In this document: positions 57,616 to 64,000 of the stretch, one piece after another
Layout of the letters: each line of letters begins with the position of its first letter
How positions within the stretch are numbered: position 1 is the stretch's first letter
Source: Rhodobacter sp.
Lineage (GTDB): Bacteria > Pseudomonadota > Alphaproteobacteria > Rhodobacterales > Rhodobacteraceae
Length of the DNA stretch: 64,000 nt
Direction of reading: 5' to 3'
Assembly (NCBI GenBank): GCA_020637595.1
Contig: JACKKE010000003.1
Span: forward strand, 62,001-126,000
The notes under the pieces: model-generated
Told to the model about the DNA's origin: nothing
What the model saw: only the letters and a program-made list of their open reading frames with translations
The model's database searches: none
Translations under genes and position numbers: made by a program

Positions 57616-59061
57616 TTATTCCGCCTCGGCGCGGTAAATCAAGCGTTCGTCGCAGGGCGCGACGCGCAGGATGTTCGTCGTGCCCGGCACGTTGAACGGA
57701 ACACCCGCGGTGACGACGATCTGGTCGGCCTCGGTGGCGATCCCCAGATCCAGCGCCGCGCGCGCCGCGCTGACCACCGCCGACTTGAACCGGTCGACCG
57801 GGCCCGTCGCCACGCAGCTGACACCCCAGACCAGGCACAGCCGGCGCAGCGTGTTTGCCGACGGGCTCAGCGCCACGATCGGCAGGTGCGGGCGCTCGCG
57901 CGCGACCTTGATCGGCGTGGTGCCGGATTCGGTAAAACAGCAGATCGCCTTGATGTCGGTCGATTCCGCGATCTCGCGCGCGGCGGCGACGATGCCGTCC
58001 GCCACCGTCGAGCGCGGATAGCCACGGAATGCCGCGATCACCTGGCGATAGGTCACATCGCCCTCGACCGATTGCGCGACATTGTGCATCGTGCGCACCG
58101 CCTCGACAGGGTAGTTCCCGGCCGCGGATTCCGCCGACAGCATCACCGCGTCGGCGCCTTCATAGATCGCGGTCGCGACATCCGAAACCTCGGCGCGGGT
58201 CGGCATCGGGCTCTCGATCATCGATTCCAGCATTTGCGTGGCGACGATCACCGGCTTGGCCATCGCCCGGGCGCGCCGCACCAGGCGTTTCTGGATCGGC
58301 GGCACCGCGTGCACCGGCAATTCCACCCCCAGATCACCACGCGCCACCATCACCCCGTCCGACACCTCGGCAATCGCGTCAAAGGCGTTAACGGCCGAGG
58401 GTTTCTCGATCTTGGCCAGCACCGCGGCACGGCCACGGGCCAGGGTCCGCGCCTCCTCGACATCCTCGGGGCGCTGCACGAAGCTGAGAGCCAGCCAGTC
58501 GACCCCCAATTCGCAGACGAATTCCAGATCGGCGCGGTCCTTGTCGCTGAGCGCGCGCAGGGGCAGCACCACATCCGGCACGTTGACCCCCTTGCGGTTC
58601 GAGATGACGCCGCCGACGACCACCGTGCAATCGGCGTGATCGGCGGCGCAGCCCACGACCTTCAGCACGATCTTGCCATCGTTCACCAGCAGACGCGCAC
58701 CGGGTTCCAGCGCGGCAAAGATCTCGGGGTGCGGCAGGCAGACGCGGTCGTCGTCGCCATCCGCAGGGTCGAGGTCGAGGCGGAACGCCCGGCCTTCCTC
58801 CAGCTCGACGGCGCCGGCGGCAAAGGTGCCGACGCGCAGTTTCGGCCCCTGCAGGTCGGCCAGAATGGCGATCGGGCGGCCGGTCTCGGCCTCGACCTCG
58901 CGGATCAGGGCGTGGCGCGCGGCCTGTTCGTCATGGCTGCCGTGGCTCATGTTCAGCCGGAACACATCCGCACCGGCCTCATAGAGCGCCCGGATCGTCG
59001 CCTTGTCGGAGGATGCCGGTCCCAGCGTGGCCACGATCTTGACATTGCGGTTGCGTCGCAT
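57616..59061 (-). CDS. pyk: Pyruvate kinase
   Basis: A 481-residue pyruvate kinase converting phosphoenolpyruvate and ADP to pyruvate and ATP. Motifs are NVKIVATLGPASSD, FRLNMSHGSHDEQ, KIEKPSAVNAFD, MVARGDLGVELP and VATQMLESMI (active-site signature), plus the C-terminal domain at residues 350-470. The start MRRNRNVKIV matches the family. DUF1244 is divergent. Confidence 0.96.
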   Translation of the reverse strand: MRRNRNVKIVATLGPASSDKATIRALYEAGADVFRLNMSHGSHDEQAARHALIREVEAETGRPIAILADLQGPKLRVGTFAAGAVELEEGRAFRLDLDPADGDDDRVCLPHPEIFAALEPGARLLVNDGKIVLKVVGCAADHADCTVVVGGVISNRKGVNVPDVVLPLRALSDKDRADLEFVCELGVDWLALSFVQRPEDVEEARTLARGRAAVLAKIEKPSAVNAFDAIAEVSDGVMVARGDLGVELPVHAVPPIQKRLVRRARAMAKPVIVATQMLESMIESPMPTRAEVSDVATAIYEGADAVMLSAESAAGNYPVEAVRTMHNVAQSVEGDVTYRQVIAAFRGYPRSTVADGIVAAAREIAESTDIKAICCFTESGTTPIKVARERPHLPIVALSPSANTLRRLCLVWGVSCVATGPVDRFKSAVVSAARAALDLGIATEADQIVVTAGVPFNVPGTTNILRVAPCDERLIYRAEAE

Positions 59062-59240
59062 TGCGCGCGTCCTTCCGTTTCCGAAACATAACAGCCCTTG
59101 TCTGCCCGTATCGCCCAAATGTTACGAAACGGCAACCGGGCAGCCGGAATTTGCGATATCGCTAACGGGCGAGATGCGAGAGCTTGACCCCTGCCCGCCA
59201 AAGCGCCAGTTCTGAGCCAGAACCAGACCGGAGGCCCCAC

Positions 59241-59555
59241 ATGGACGACGCAACCCGCACCCGTATCGAAGCCGCCACCTATCGCCGCCTGATGCAGCAT
59301 CTGCTGGTCGACCGGCCGGACGCGCAGAACATCGACCTGATGAACCTGGCCGGGTTCTGCCGCAACTGCCTGAGCCGCTGGTATGGCGAGGCCGCCGCCG
59401 CCGAGGGCGTGACCCTGACCAAGGACGAAGCGCGCGAGATCGTCTATGGCATGCCCTATGACGACTGGAAGGCGCAGAACCAGCGCGAGGCCACCGACGA
59501 CCAGCTCAAGGCCTTCGAAGTCGCCTTTGCCGAGAATGTCGGCCCCAAGGAGTGA
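59241..59555 (+). CDS. DUF1244 domain protein
   Basis: A 104-residue protein with the conserved DUF1244 core: FRRLMQHL-like RRLMQHLLVDRPDAQNIDLM, NLAGFCRNCLSRWYGEAA with two cysteines and EAREIVYGMPYDDWKAQNQR. The family is a small helical fold of unknown function in alphaproteobacteria. GGAGG lies upstream of the ATG. Confidence 0.9.
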   Translation: MDDATRTRIEAATYRRLMQHLLVDRPDAQNIDLMNLAGFCRNCLSRWYGEAAAAEGVTLTKDEAREIVYGMPYDDWKAQNQREATDDQLKAFEVAFAENVGPKE

Positions 59556-59572
59556 GCTGAGAGTTGTCCACG

Positions 59573-59598
59573 GTCGGGCATCAATTGCCCATCCCGAC
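59573..59598. repeat. Degenerate ATGGGCAA-type palindrome
   Basis: GTCGGG (59573-59578) pairs with CCCGAC (59593-59598); between them lies CATCAATTGCCCAT. The right arm matches the ATGGGCAA core of the palindrome at 42198-42225, while the left arm has decayed. It lies 18 bases past the DUF1244 stop. Confidence 0.5.
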
Positions 59599-59665
59599 GC
59601 GTTTGTTGTCGGAGTGGAAACAAACAGGGACGCTCTCCGCAATCATTTGTGAAATTTGAAAAAAA

Positions 59666-59695
59666 TTGACTCGGCCGAGCTGAGCCGCCCATAAT
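59666..59695 (+). promoter_or_regulatory. Putative promoter of the RTX gene
   Basis: TTGACT (59666-59671) and CATAAT (59690-59695) with an 18-base spacer lie about 36 bases upstream of the GTG start. A TCGGCCGA palindrome falls within the spacer. Confidence 0.55.
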
Positions 59696-59730
59696 CCCTC
59701 AATGGTTGCGGGTTTCCCGGAGGGTTCGCC

Positions 59731-61137
59731 GTGGTCTTTGCCTTGCTTCTCGCCGCGCTGGCGCTGGCCGTCGCTTTTGGCGGCCTGGGCGACGGCGGCT
59801 CCGATGACGATGTGATCATCGGCACCGACGGCGACGACACGCTGGAGGGCGGCGAGGGCGACGACCGGATCAACGGCGAGGCCGGCAACGACCTGATCGA
59901 CGGCGCCGGCGGCGACGACACGCTCGAGGGCGGCGAGGGCAACGACTGGCTCGACGGCGGACCAGGGATCAACCAGGTCGCCGGCGGTGCCGGCGACGAT
60001 ACCGTGCAGCTGAGCGACGGGTTCGAGGACCATTCCTACCGCGACGACAACGGCGCATTCGTCCGCGATCAATCCCACCTGTCGGGCGGCGACGGCACAG
60101 ACCTGCTCGACGCCTCGGGGATGACCGAGTCAGTGGATGTCATGCTCGACGCCGGCAACCAGGGCTTTGTCGTGGGCGGCGAGCAATTCGACCACTTCGT
60201 GCAGATCGACGGATTCGAGCGCTTCGCCCTTGGCTCGGGCGACGATCTGGCATTCCTGATCGACACCGGCGCCGACATCGAGATCGACACCGGCGCCGGC
60301 GGCGACATCGTCACCCTGATCGCCGACGGCGCGCACACGGTCCGCGGCGGCAGCGGCGACGATCATATCATCGCCGTCGATCCCGGCGGCGCGGCAGGCT
60401 TTGCCCCCGGCCTCACCCTCGACGGCGGATCAGGCGACGAGACCCGGGGCGACTGGCTGGACATCGCTTCCGACCGCAACACGATCGTCACCATCGACGA
60501 CAGCGGCTCGGGCACCGCCACCGTGCGCTCGGCAACCGTCGAGTTCAGCAACTTCGAGCGCTTCTCGACCGGAAGCGGCGACGACCTGATCGACGCCTCG
60601 GCCACCACCACCGGCGTATTCGTCGACAGCGGCACGGGCCAGGACACGGTCATCGGCGGCAGCGGCAACGACACGCTGATCGGCGACAGCGTGATCGGCG
60701 GGGCGGGCGACGACGAACTCGTGGGCAATTACGCCGATGGCGGAGAGGGTAACGACGTAGTGCACGCCGAGGACGCCTATGGCGGGGCGGGCAACGACAC
60801 GGTGAGCGGTGACACGATGACCGGCGGTGAGGGCATCGACCATTTCGAAGCGAACACCGATGTCACCGACGGCATGGGTCCGACACAAGCCGAGACAATC
60901 ACCGACTTTGAACCCGGCGAGACGGTCGAGCTGACAATCCGCTACAACACCGTCGACACCAACGACCCGGGCATCACCCACCCCGAACCCACCTATTCGG
61001 TCGAGGAAGACACCACGACCCACCAGGTTCGCGTCGTGGTCAACGGCGAGACCGCGCTGATCATCAACGGGATCGACAGCCTGCCGCCCGGTTCGCTGCA
61101 CGTCACAATCAGCGGCTATGACCCCTGGACCAACTGA
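59731..61137 (+). CDS. RTX-type calcium-binding protein
   Basis: A 468-residue protein. An N-terminal hydrophobic segment (MVFALLLAALALAVAFGGLG) precedes RTX nonapeptide repeats in at least three blocks: residues 25-90 (GTDGDDTLEGGEGDDRINGE), 185-215 (TGAGGDIVTLIADG) and 305-370 (GGSGNDTLIGDSVIGGAGDD). Acidic beta-rich linkers and a C-terminal domain (from ITDFEPGETVELTI) complete it. Repeats fold into calcium-binding beta rolls on export. The GTG start follows GGAGGG. Type I export normally uses a C-terminal signal, so an N-terminal hydrophobic segment is unusual. Confidence 0.85.
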   Translation: MVFALLLAALALAVAFGGLGDGGSDDDVIIGTDGDDTLEGGEGDDRINGEAGNDLIDGAGGDDTLEGGEGNDWLDGGPGINQVAGGAGDDTVQLSDGFEDHSYRDDNGAFVRDQSHLSGGDGTDLLDASGMTESVDVMLDAGNQGFVVGGEQFDHFVQIDGFERFALGSGDDLAFLIDTGADIEIDTGAGGDIVTLIADGAHTVRGGSGDDHIIAVDPGGAAGFAPGLTLDGGSGDETRGDWLDIASDRNTIVTIDDSGSGTATVRSATVEFSNFERFSTGSGDDLIDASATTTGVFVDSGTGQDTVIGGSGNDTLIGDSVIGGAGDDELVGNYADGGEGNDVVHAEDAYGGAGNDTVSGDTMTGGEGIDHFEANTDVTDGMGPTQAETITDFEPGETVELTIRYNTVDTNDPGITHPEPTYSVEEDTTTHQVRVVVNGETALIINGIDSLPPGSLHVTISGYDPWTN

Positions 61138-61143
61138 CGCCGG

Positions 61144-62004
61144 TCAGATCGCCGCCTTCATCATCTCGTCCAGATAAATCTCGCGCAGCCTCGGGGCGAT
61201 CTTGCCCGGCACACCGCCGCCCAGCTTGACGCCGTCGATCTCGACCACCGGCATCACGAAGGTGCTGGCCGAGGTGACAAAGGCCTCGTCCGCCTCTTGC
61301 GCCTCGGCGATGGTGAAGGGGCGTTCCTCGACCTCCATCTGCGCCTCGCGGGCAAAGCGCAGCACGGCGGCGCGGGTGATCCCGTGCAGGATGTCGTTCG
61401 ACAGCTGGCGGGTGATGATCTTGTTGCCCTTGACGATATAGGCGTTGTTCGAGGTCCCCTCGGTCACCGCGCCATCCTCGACCAGCCAGGCATCGTCGCA
61501 GCCGGCCTTCTTGGCCATCATCTTGCCCATCGAGGGATAGAGCAGCTGCACCGTCTTGATGTCGCGCCGACCCCAGCGGATGTCGTCGATGGAAATCACC
61601 TTGATGCCGACCTTGGCCTGCGGGCTGGCCGCCAGACCCGGCTTGTTCTGGGTGAACAGCACGACCGTCGGCGGCAGATCGGCCGGCGGAAAGGCAAAGT
61701 CACGGTCGCCCGGCGCGCCGCGCGTCACCTGCAGATAGACCAGCCCGTCGGTGATGCCGTTTTCCGCGACCAGCGTGCGGTGGATCGCCAGCCATTCGTC
61801 CTGGGTCAGCGGGTTGCGGATTTCCAGCTCGTCCAGCGACCGCTGCAGCCGCTTCAGGTGGCCATCGAAGTCGATCAGCTTGCCGCCCAGCACGCTGGTC
61901 ACCTCATAGACACCATCGGCCATCAGGAAAGCGCGGTCAAAGATCGAGACCTTGGCTTCTTCCTCGGGCAGGTAGTCGCCATTGACGTAGACGGTGCGGC
62001 TCAT
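61144..62004 (-). CDS. dat: D-amino-acid transaminase
   Basis: A 286-residue fold-type IV PLP enzyme. The PLP lysine is Lys150 in DIKTVQLLYP, and other signatures are YVNGDYLPEEEAKVSIFDRAF and VTEGTSNNAYIVKG. Dat interconverts D-alanine or D-glutamate with pyruvate or 2-oxoglutarate; branched-chain transaminases share the fold, so specificity is likely but not certain. It is the last gene of an operon whose other genes also handle D-glutamate. Confidence 0.85.
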   Translation of the reverse strand: MSRTVYVNGDYLPEEEAKVSIFDRAFLMADGVYEVTSVLGGKLIDFDGHLKRLQRSLDELEIRNPLTQDEWLAIHRTLVAENGITDGLVYLQVTRGAPGDRDFAFPPADLPPTVVLFTQNKPGLAASPQAKVGIKVISIDDIRWGRRDIKTVQLLYPSMGKMMAKKAGCDDAWLVEDGAVTEGTSNNAYIVKGNKIITRQLSNDILHGITRAAVLRFAREAQMEVEERPFTIAEAQEADEAFVTSASTFVMPVVEIDGVKLGGGVPGKIAPRLREIYLDEMMKAAI

Positions 62005-62054
62005 GGGGCTCTCCATTGCGGTTTGTCGGTTCATCGGCGCAGCACGCCGCGCAG

Positions 62055-62795
62055 TCAAGAGGGGATCCAGCCGGTGCCGACCGCCGCGGCCCAGTCGTCG
62101 CGGCCTCGTGACCGGGCCAGCGCCACCATCCGCCGCGTGTCATACCCCACGCGCCGGTGCGCCACCTCCCAACCCTGCGCGCGGTGCGTCAGCAGGGCAT
62201 AACAGGCCTCGGGCGTGCCCGCCTCGACCGCATGCGGCACCGGCGTGTCATCGAGATAGGCCGGACAGCCGACGCTGCCGGGGTTCACCACCTGCCGCCC
62301 GTCGGGCAGGCGCAGGGCACGCGGCAGATGGGAATGCGCGCAGAGGATCAGCCCGGCGTCGACCCCGGCCAGATAGCGCGCGATGGTCAGCGCATCCCGC
62401 TGCACCACCGCACCATCGAGGGTCACGCGCTCGCACAGATAAGTCTCGTCGCTGGCGGGCGTGCCGTGGCAAGCAAAGACATCCTCCAGCCGCAGCGTGG
62501 CGGGCAGCGAGGCCAGCCAGCCCAGCGCGCCCTCGGGCAACACATCGCGGGCGGCGGCGTCCGAGGCCCTCATCTCCGGGCGCGGAACCTCCAGCAGGGT
62601 GCGGTCATGGTTGCCGCGCAACGCCAGCGCCTTCAGCCCGCGCAGCTGCTCCCAGCTGCCTGCGGCATCCAGCGGTCCGCTGAAATGGTCGCCCAGCAGC
62701 AGCACCGCATCCGCCCCCTGCCCCGCCAGATCGGCCAGCACCGCAGCCAGCGCGTCGGCGTTGCCGTGAATATCGGCCAGCGCCGCGATCCTCAT
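62055..62795 (-). CDS. Metallophosphoesterase
   Basis: A 246-residue calcineurin-like phosphoesterase with metal motifs ALADIHGN, LLGDHF, LRGNHD, and AHSHLPR/NPGSVG near residue 170. It resembles the YfcE/phosphodiesterase group. The substrate is unknown. The ATG overlaps the dgcA stop by 4 bases (ATGA) and 50 bases separate it from dat. Confidence 0.88.
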   Translation of the reverse strand: MRIAALADIHGNADALAAVLADLAGQGADAVLLLGDHFSGPLDAAGSWEQLRGLKALALRGNHDRTLLEVPRPEMRASDAAARDVLPEGALGWLASLPATLRLEDVFACHGTPASDETYLCERVTLDGAVVQRDALTIARYLAGVDAGLILCAHSHLPRALRLPDGRQVVNPGSVGCPAYLDDTPVPHAVEAGTPEACYALLTHRAQGWEVAHRRVGYDTRRMVALARSRGRDDWAAAVGTGWIPS

Positions 62796-63760
62796 CCCCA
62801 GAGTTCCGGCGCCGACGGATGCACCCCGGCCGCGTCATAGGCCAGCGGCGGGTCGCGGTCCTCGGCCAGCAGCAGAGGTCCGTCCAGATCCACCACCTCA
62901 ACTCCCTGCGCGACCAGCACGGCGGGCGCCATCGCCAGCGAGGTGCCGACCATGCAGCCGACCATCACCCGATAGCCTTCGGCCCGCGCCGCGTCGCGCA
63001 GCGCCAGCGCCTCGGTCAACCCGCCGGTCTTGTCCAGCTTGATGTTGACCATGTCATACTTGCCCTTCAGCCCCGGCAGACTGGCGCGGTCATGGCAGCT
63101 TTCATCGGCGCAGACCGGCAGGGGCCGCGCGATCTCGGCCAGCAGATCGTCCTGCCCGGCGGGCAAGGGCTGCTCGACCATCTGCACGCCCAGCCGCAAC
63201 AGATGTGGCGCCAACTCGCTGTAAACCTCGGCCGACCAGCCCTCGTTCGCATCGACGACGATCCGCGCCTCCGGCGCCCCCGCCCGCACCGCTTCCAGCC
63301 GCGCCATGTCGTCGGGCGTGCCCAGCTTGATCTTCAGCAGCGGCCGATGCGCGTTCTTCGCCGCCGAGGCGCGCATCTTCTCGGGCGTATCCAGCGACAG
63401 GGTGAAACAGGTCAGCATCGGCCCCGGCGCTGTCAGGCCGGCCAGTTCCCAAACCCGCTTGCCCGCGCGCTTGGCTTCCAGATCCCACAGCGCGCAATCG
63501 ACAGCATTGCGCGCCGCCCCCGCCGGCAAGGCCGCCTGCAGATCCACCCGGTCGATCCCGCCCGGCAGCCCCGCGATCTGCGCCGCCACCGACTCCAGCG
63601 TCTCGCCATAGCGCGCATAGGGCACACACTCGCCCCAGCCGACCAACCCGTCGCGTTCCACCCGCACGGTCAACACCTTCGCCTCGGTCCGCGACCCGCG
63701 CGAGATGGTGAACACTTCTGCCAGACGGAAACTCTCGGCCTCGACCCGGATCATGCCCAT
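62792..63760 (-). CDS. dgcA: N-acetyl-D-glutamate racemase (DgcA) / dipeptide epimerase family
   Basis: A 322-residue enolase-superfamily enzyme. The catalytic Lys is in LLKIKLG, metal ligands are in VDANEGW, VEQPLP and CADES, and the second Lys is in IKLDKTGG. By sequence alone it could be an L-Ala-D/L-Glu epimerase, but the gene just upstream is the dgcN-type acetyltransferase, so N-acetyl-D-glutamate racemase of the DgcN-DgcA pathway is the better call. The start (Met-Gly-Met) is preceded by AAAGGG. Confidence 0.82.
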   Translation of the reverse strand: MGMIRVEAESFRLAEVFTISRGSRTEAKVLTVRVERDGLVGWGECVPYARYGETLESVAAQIAGLPGGIDRVDLQAALPAGAARNAVDCALWDLEAKRAGKRVWELAGLTAPGPMLTCFTLSLDTPEKMRASAAKNAHRPLLKIKLGTPDDMARLEAVRAGAPEARIVVDANEGWSAEVYSELAPHLLRLGVQMVEQPLPAGQDDLLAEIARPLPVCADESCHDRASLPGLKGKYDMVNIKLDKTGGLTEALALRDAARAEGYRVMVGCMVGTSLAMAPAVLVAQGVEVVDLDGPLLLAEDRDPPLAYDAAGVHPSAPELWG

Positions 63761-63762
63761 CG

Positions 63763-63852
63763 CCCTTTCATCTTGCCGCAAATACGCACGGGGGTTCTCA
63801 GGGGGAGCGTGCTCCCCCTGAGGCGGGGGGTTCGGGGGGCGGCAGCCCCCCG
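63763..63852. repeat. CATCTT-type repeat, type 1, copy B
   Basis: TTCATCTTGCCGCAAATACG, a perfect hairpin CTCAGGGGGAGC-GT-GCTCCCCCTGAG (63797-63822) and a second CGGGGGGC-GGCA-GCCCCCCG (63833-63852). It sits between dgcN and dgcA, hairpins at the dgcN 3' end. It is nearly identical to copy A at 9694-9782. Confidence 0.88.
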
Positions 63853-63860
63853 ACACGCCG

Positions 63861-64000
63861 TCATACCGCCGCCAGCGCGTCCACCAGCTTGCCCGCACCA
63901 TAGCGGAACGGATCGGTCGCCGGCAGGCCCAGGCGGGCCTCGACCTCGGCCAGATAGGCGCGCGCCTCGGCATCCGCCATGTGCTGGGTGTTCACCGACA
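63861..64000 (-). CDS. dgcN: D-glutamate N-acetyltransferase DgcN (C-terminus, partial)
   Basis: Only the last 45 codons are in the window, ending GAGKLVDALAAV. The fragment has SVNTQHMADAEARAYLAEVE and LGLPATDPFRYGAG, which fit the C-terminus of the DUF1611/DgcN family as I know it. DgcN acetylates D-glutamate, and DgcA then racemises the product. The stop is followed by a CATCTT-type repeat and then dgcA on the same strand. The call rests on this short fragment plus its neighbour. Confidence 0.72.
   Translation of the reverse strand, partial: SVNTQHMADAEARAYLAEVEARLGLPATDPFRYGAGKLVDALAAV

Noticed and set aside
57786..57801. GTCGAC-centred short palindrome inside pyk
   Set aside because: Single short palindrome in coding sequence; it lacks the four-unit order and spacing of the two arrays.

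Overview
The window is a gene-dense, high-G+C chromosomal segment of an alphaproteobacterium, almost certainly a member of the Rhodobacterales (Rhodobacteraceae/Paracoccaceae). I base this on the CarD/TrcR pair of RNA-polymerase-associated regulators, a SqrR/BigR-type sulfide sensor with its three cysteines at the R. capsulatus spacing, IalB, DUF2842 and DUF1244 proteins, lone lpxD-acp-KAS genes, and house-keeping genes in the local orders typical of that group. I see no rRNA, tRNA, transposase, phage gene or CRISPR array.

Layout. 0-12 kb: GFA and RidA proteins, an aldo/keto reductase, YebC, CarD, 7Fe ferredoxin, an S4 RNA-binding protein, a Suv3-type helicase with a basic Gly/Arg tail, a TPR protein, an SCP2-domain protein with an overlapping hydrolase, pyrG and secG. 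12-22 kb: purA, DUF2842, a large repeat/coiled-coil protein, thiamine diphosphokinase, a DMT exporter, serine dehydratase, a GST and rpiA. 22-27 kb: a HExxH lipoprotein and a tightly overlapping FMO / BASS transporter / two-SDR operon, then a kinase-fold protein and the SqrR-like repressor. 28-34 kb: rpsF-rpsR-rplI, a cyclopropane-fatty-acid synthase homologue, fabD, an MFS transporter, a small-RNA candidate and ialB. 34-42 kb: an envelope operon (L,D-transpeptidase, lpxD, dedicated ACP and ketosynthase), a Tat-exported M15-type peptidase, CorC, and a secreted protein with two lectin-like repeats. 42-48 kb: tgt, a MIP18/SufT protein, an A-type Fe-S carrier, ilvD, RNase T2 and trcR. 48-52 kb: a run of minus-strand genes for membrane or exported proteins, mostly of unknown role: DUF3592, a small four-repeat peptide precursor, a 19-MORN-repeat protein and a trypsin-NIDO protease. 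52-64 kb: pheS, an MFS transporter, CcdA plus Tat-exported thioredoxin, rpmI-rplT, a thioesterase, pyk, an RTX protein, and a D-amino-acid operon (dgcN-dgcA-phosphoesterase-dat) that runs off the right edge.

The most unusual features are non-coding. Two 94-bp arrays (3085-3178 and 12566-12659) each hold four consecutive perfect palindromes centred on GTCGAC. The third and fourth palindromes are identical between copies, while the first and second differ only by paired changes that keep the symmetry. A second, unrelated family of intergenic repeats (CATCTT...CAAATA followed by a G-rich/C-rich hairpin) occurs nine times and nearly always lies in one fixed orientation at the 3' end of a gene. 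A promoter-hairpin-terminator unit upstream of ialB looks like a small RNA gene. In the exported-protein cluster, a peptide precursor of near-identical 15-residue repeats, each ending in one or two arginines, lies two genes from a trypsin-like protease with the Arg/Lys specificity aspartate. This suggests, but does not prove, a processed-peptide system.

Starts were chosen from Shine-Dalgarno spacing, signal sequences and family lengths. All function calls come from reading motifs by eye; no database search was run.
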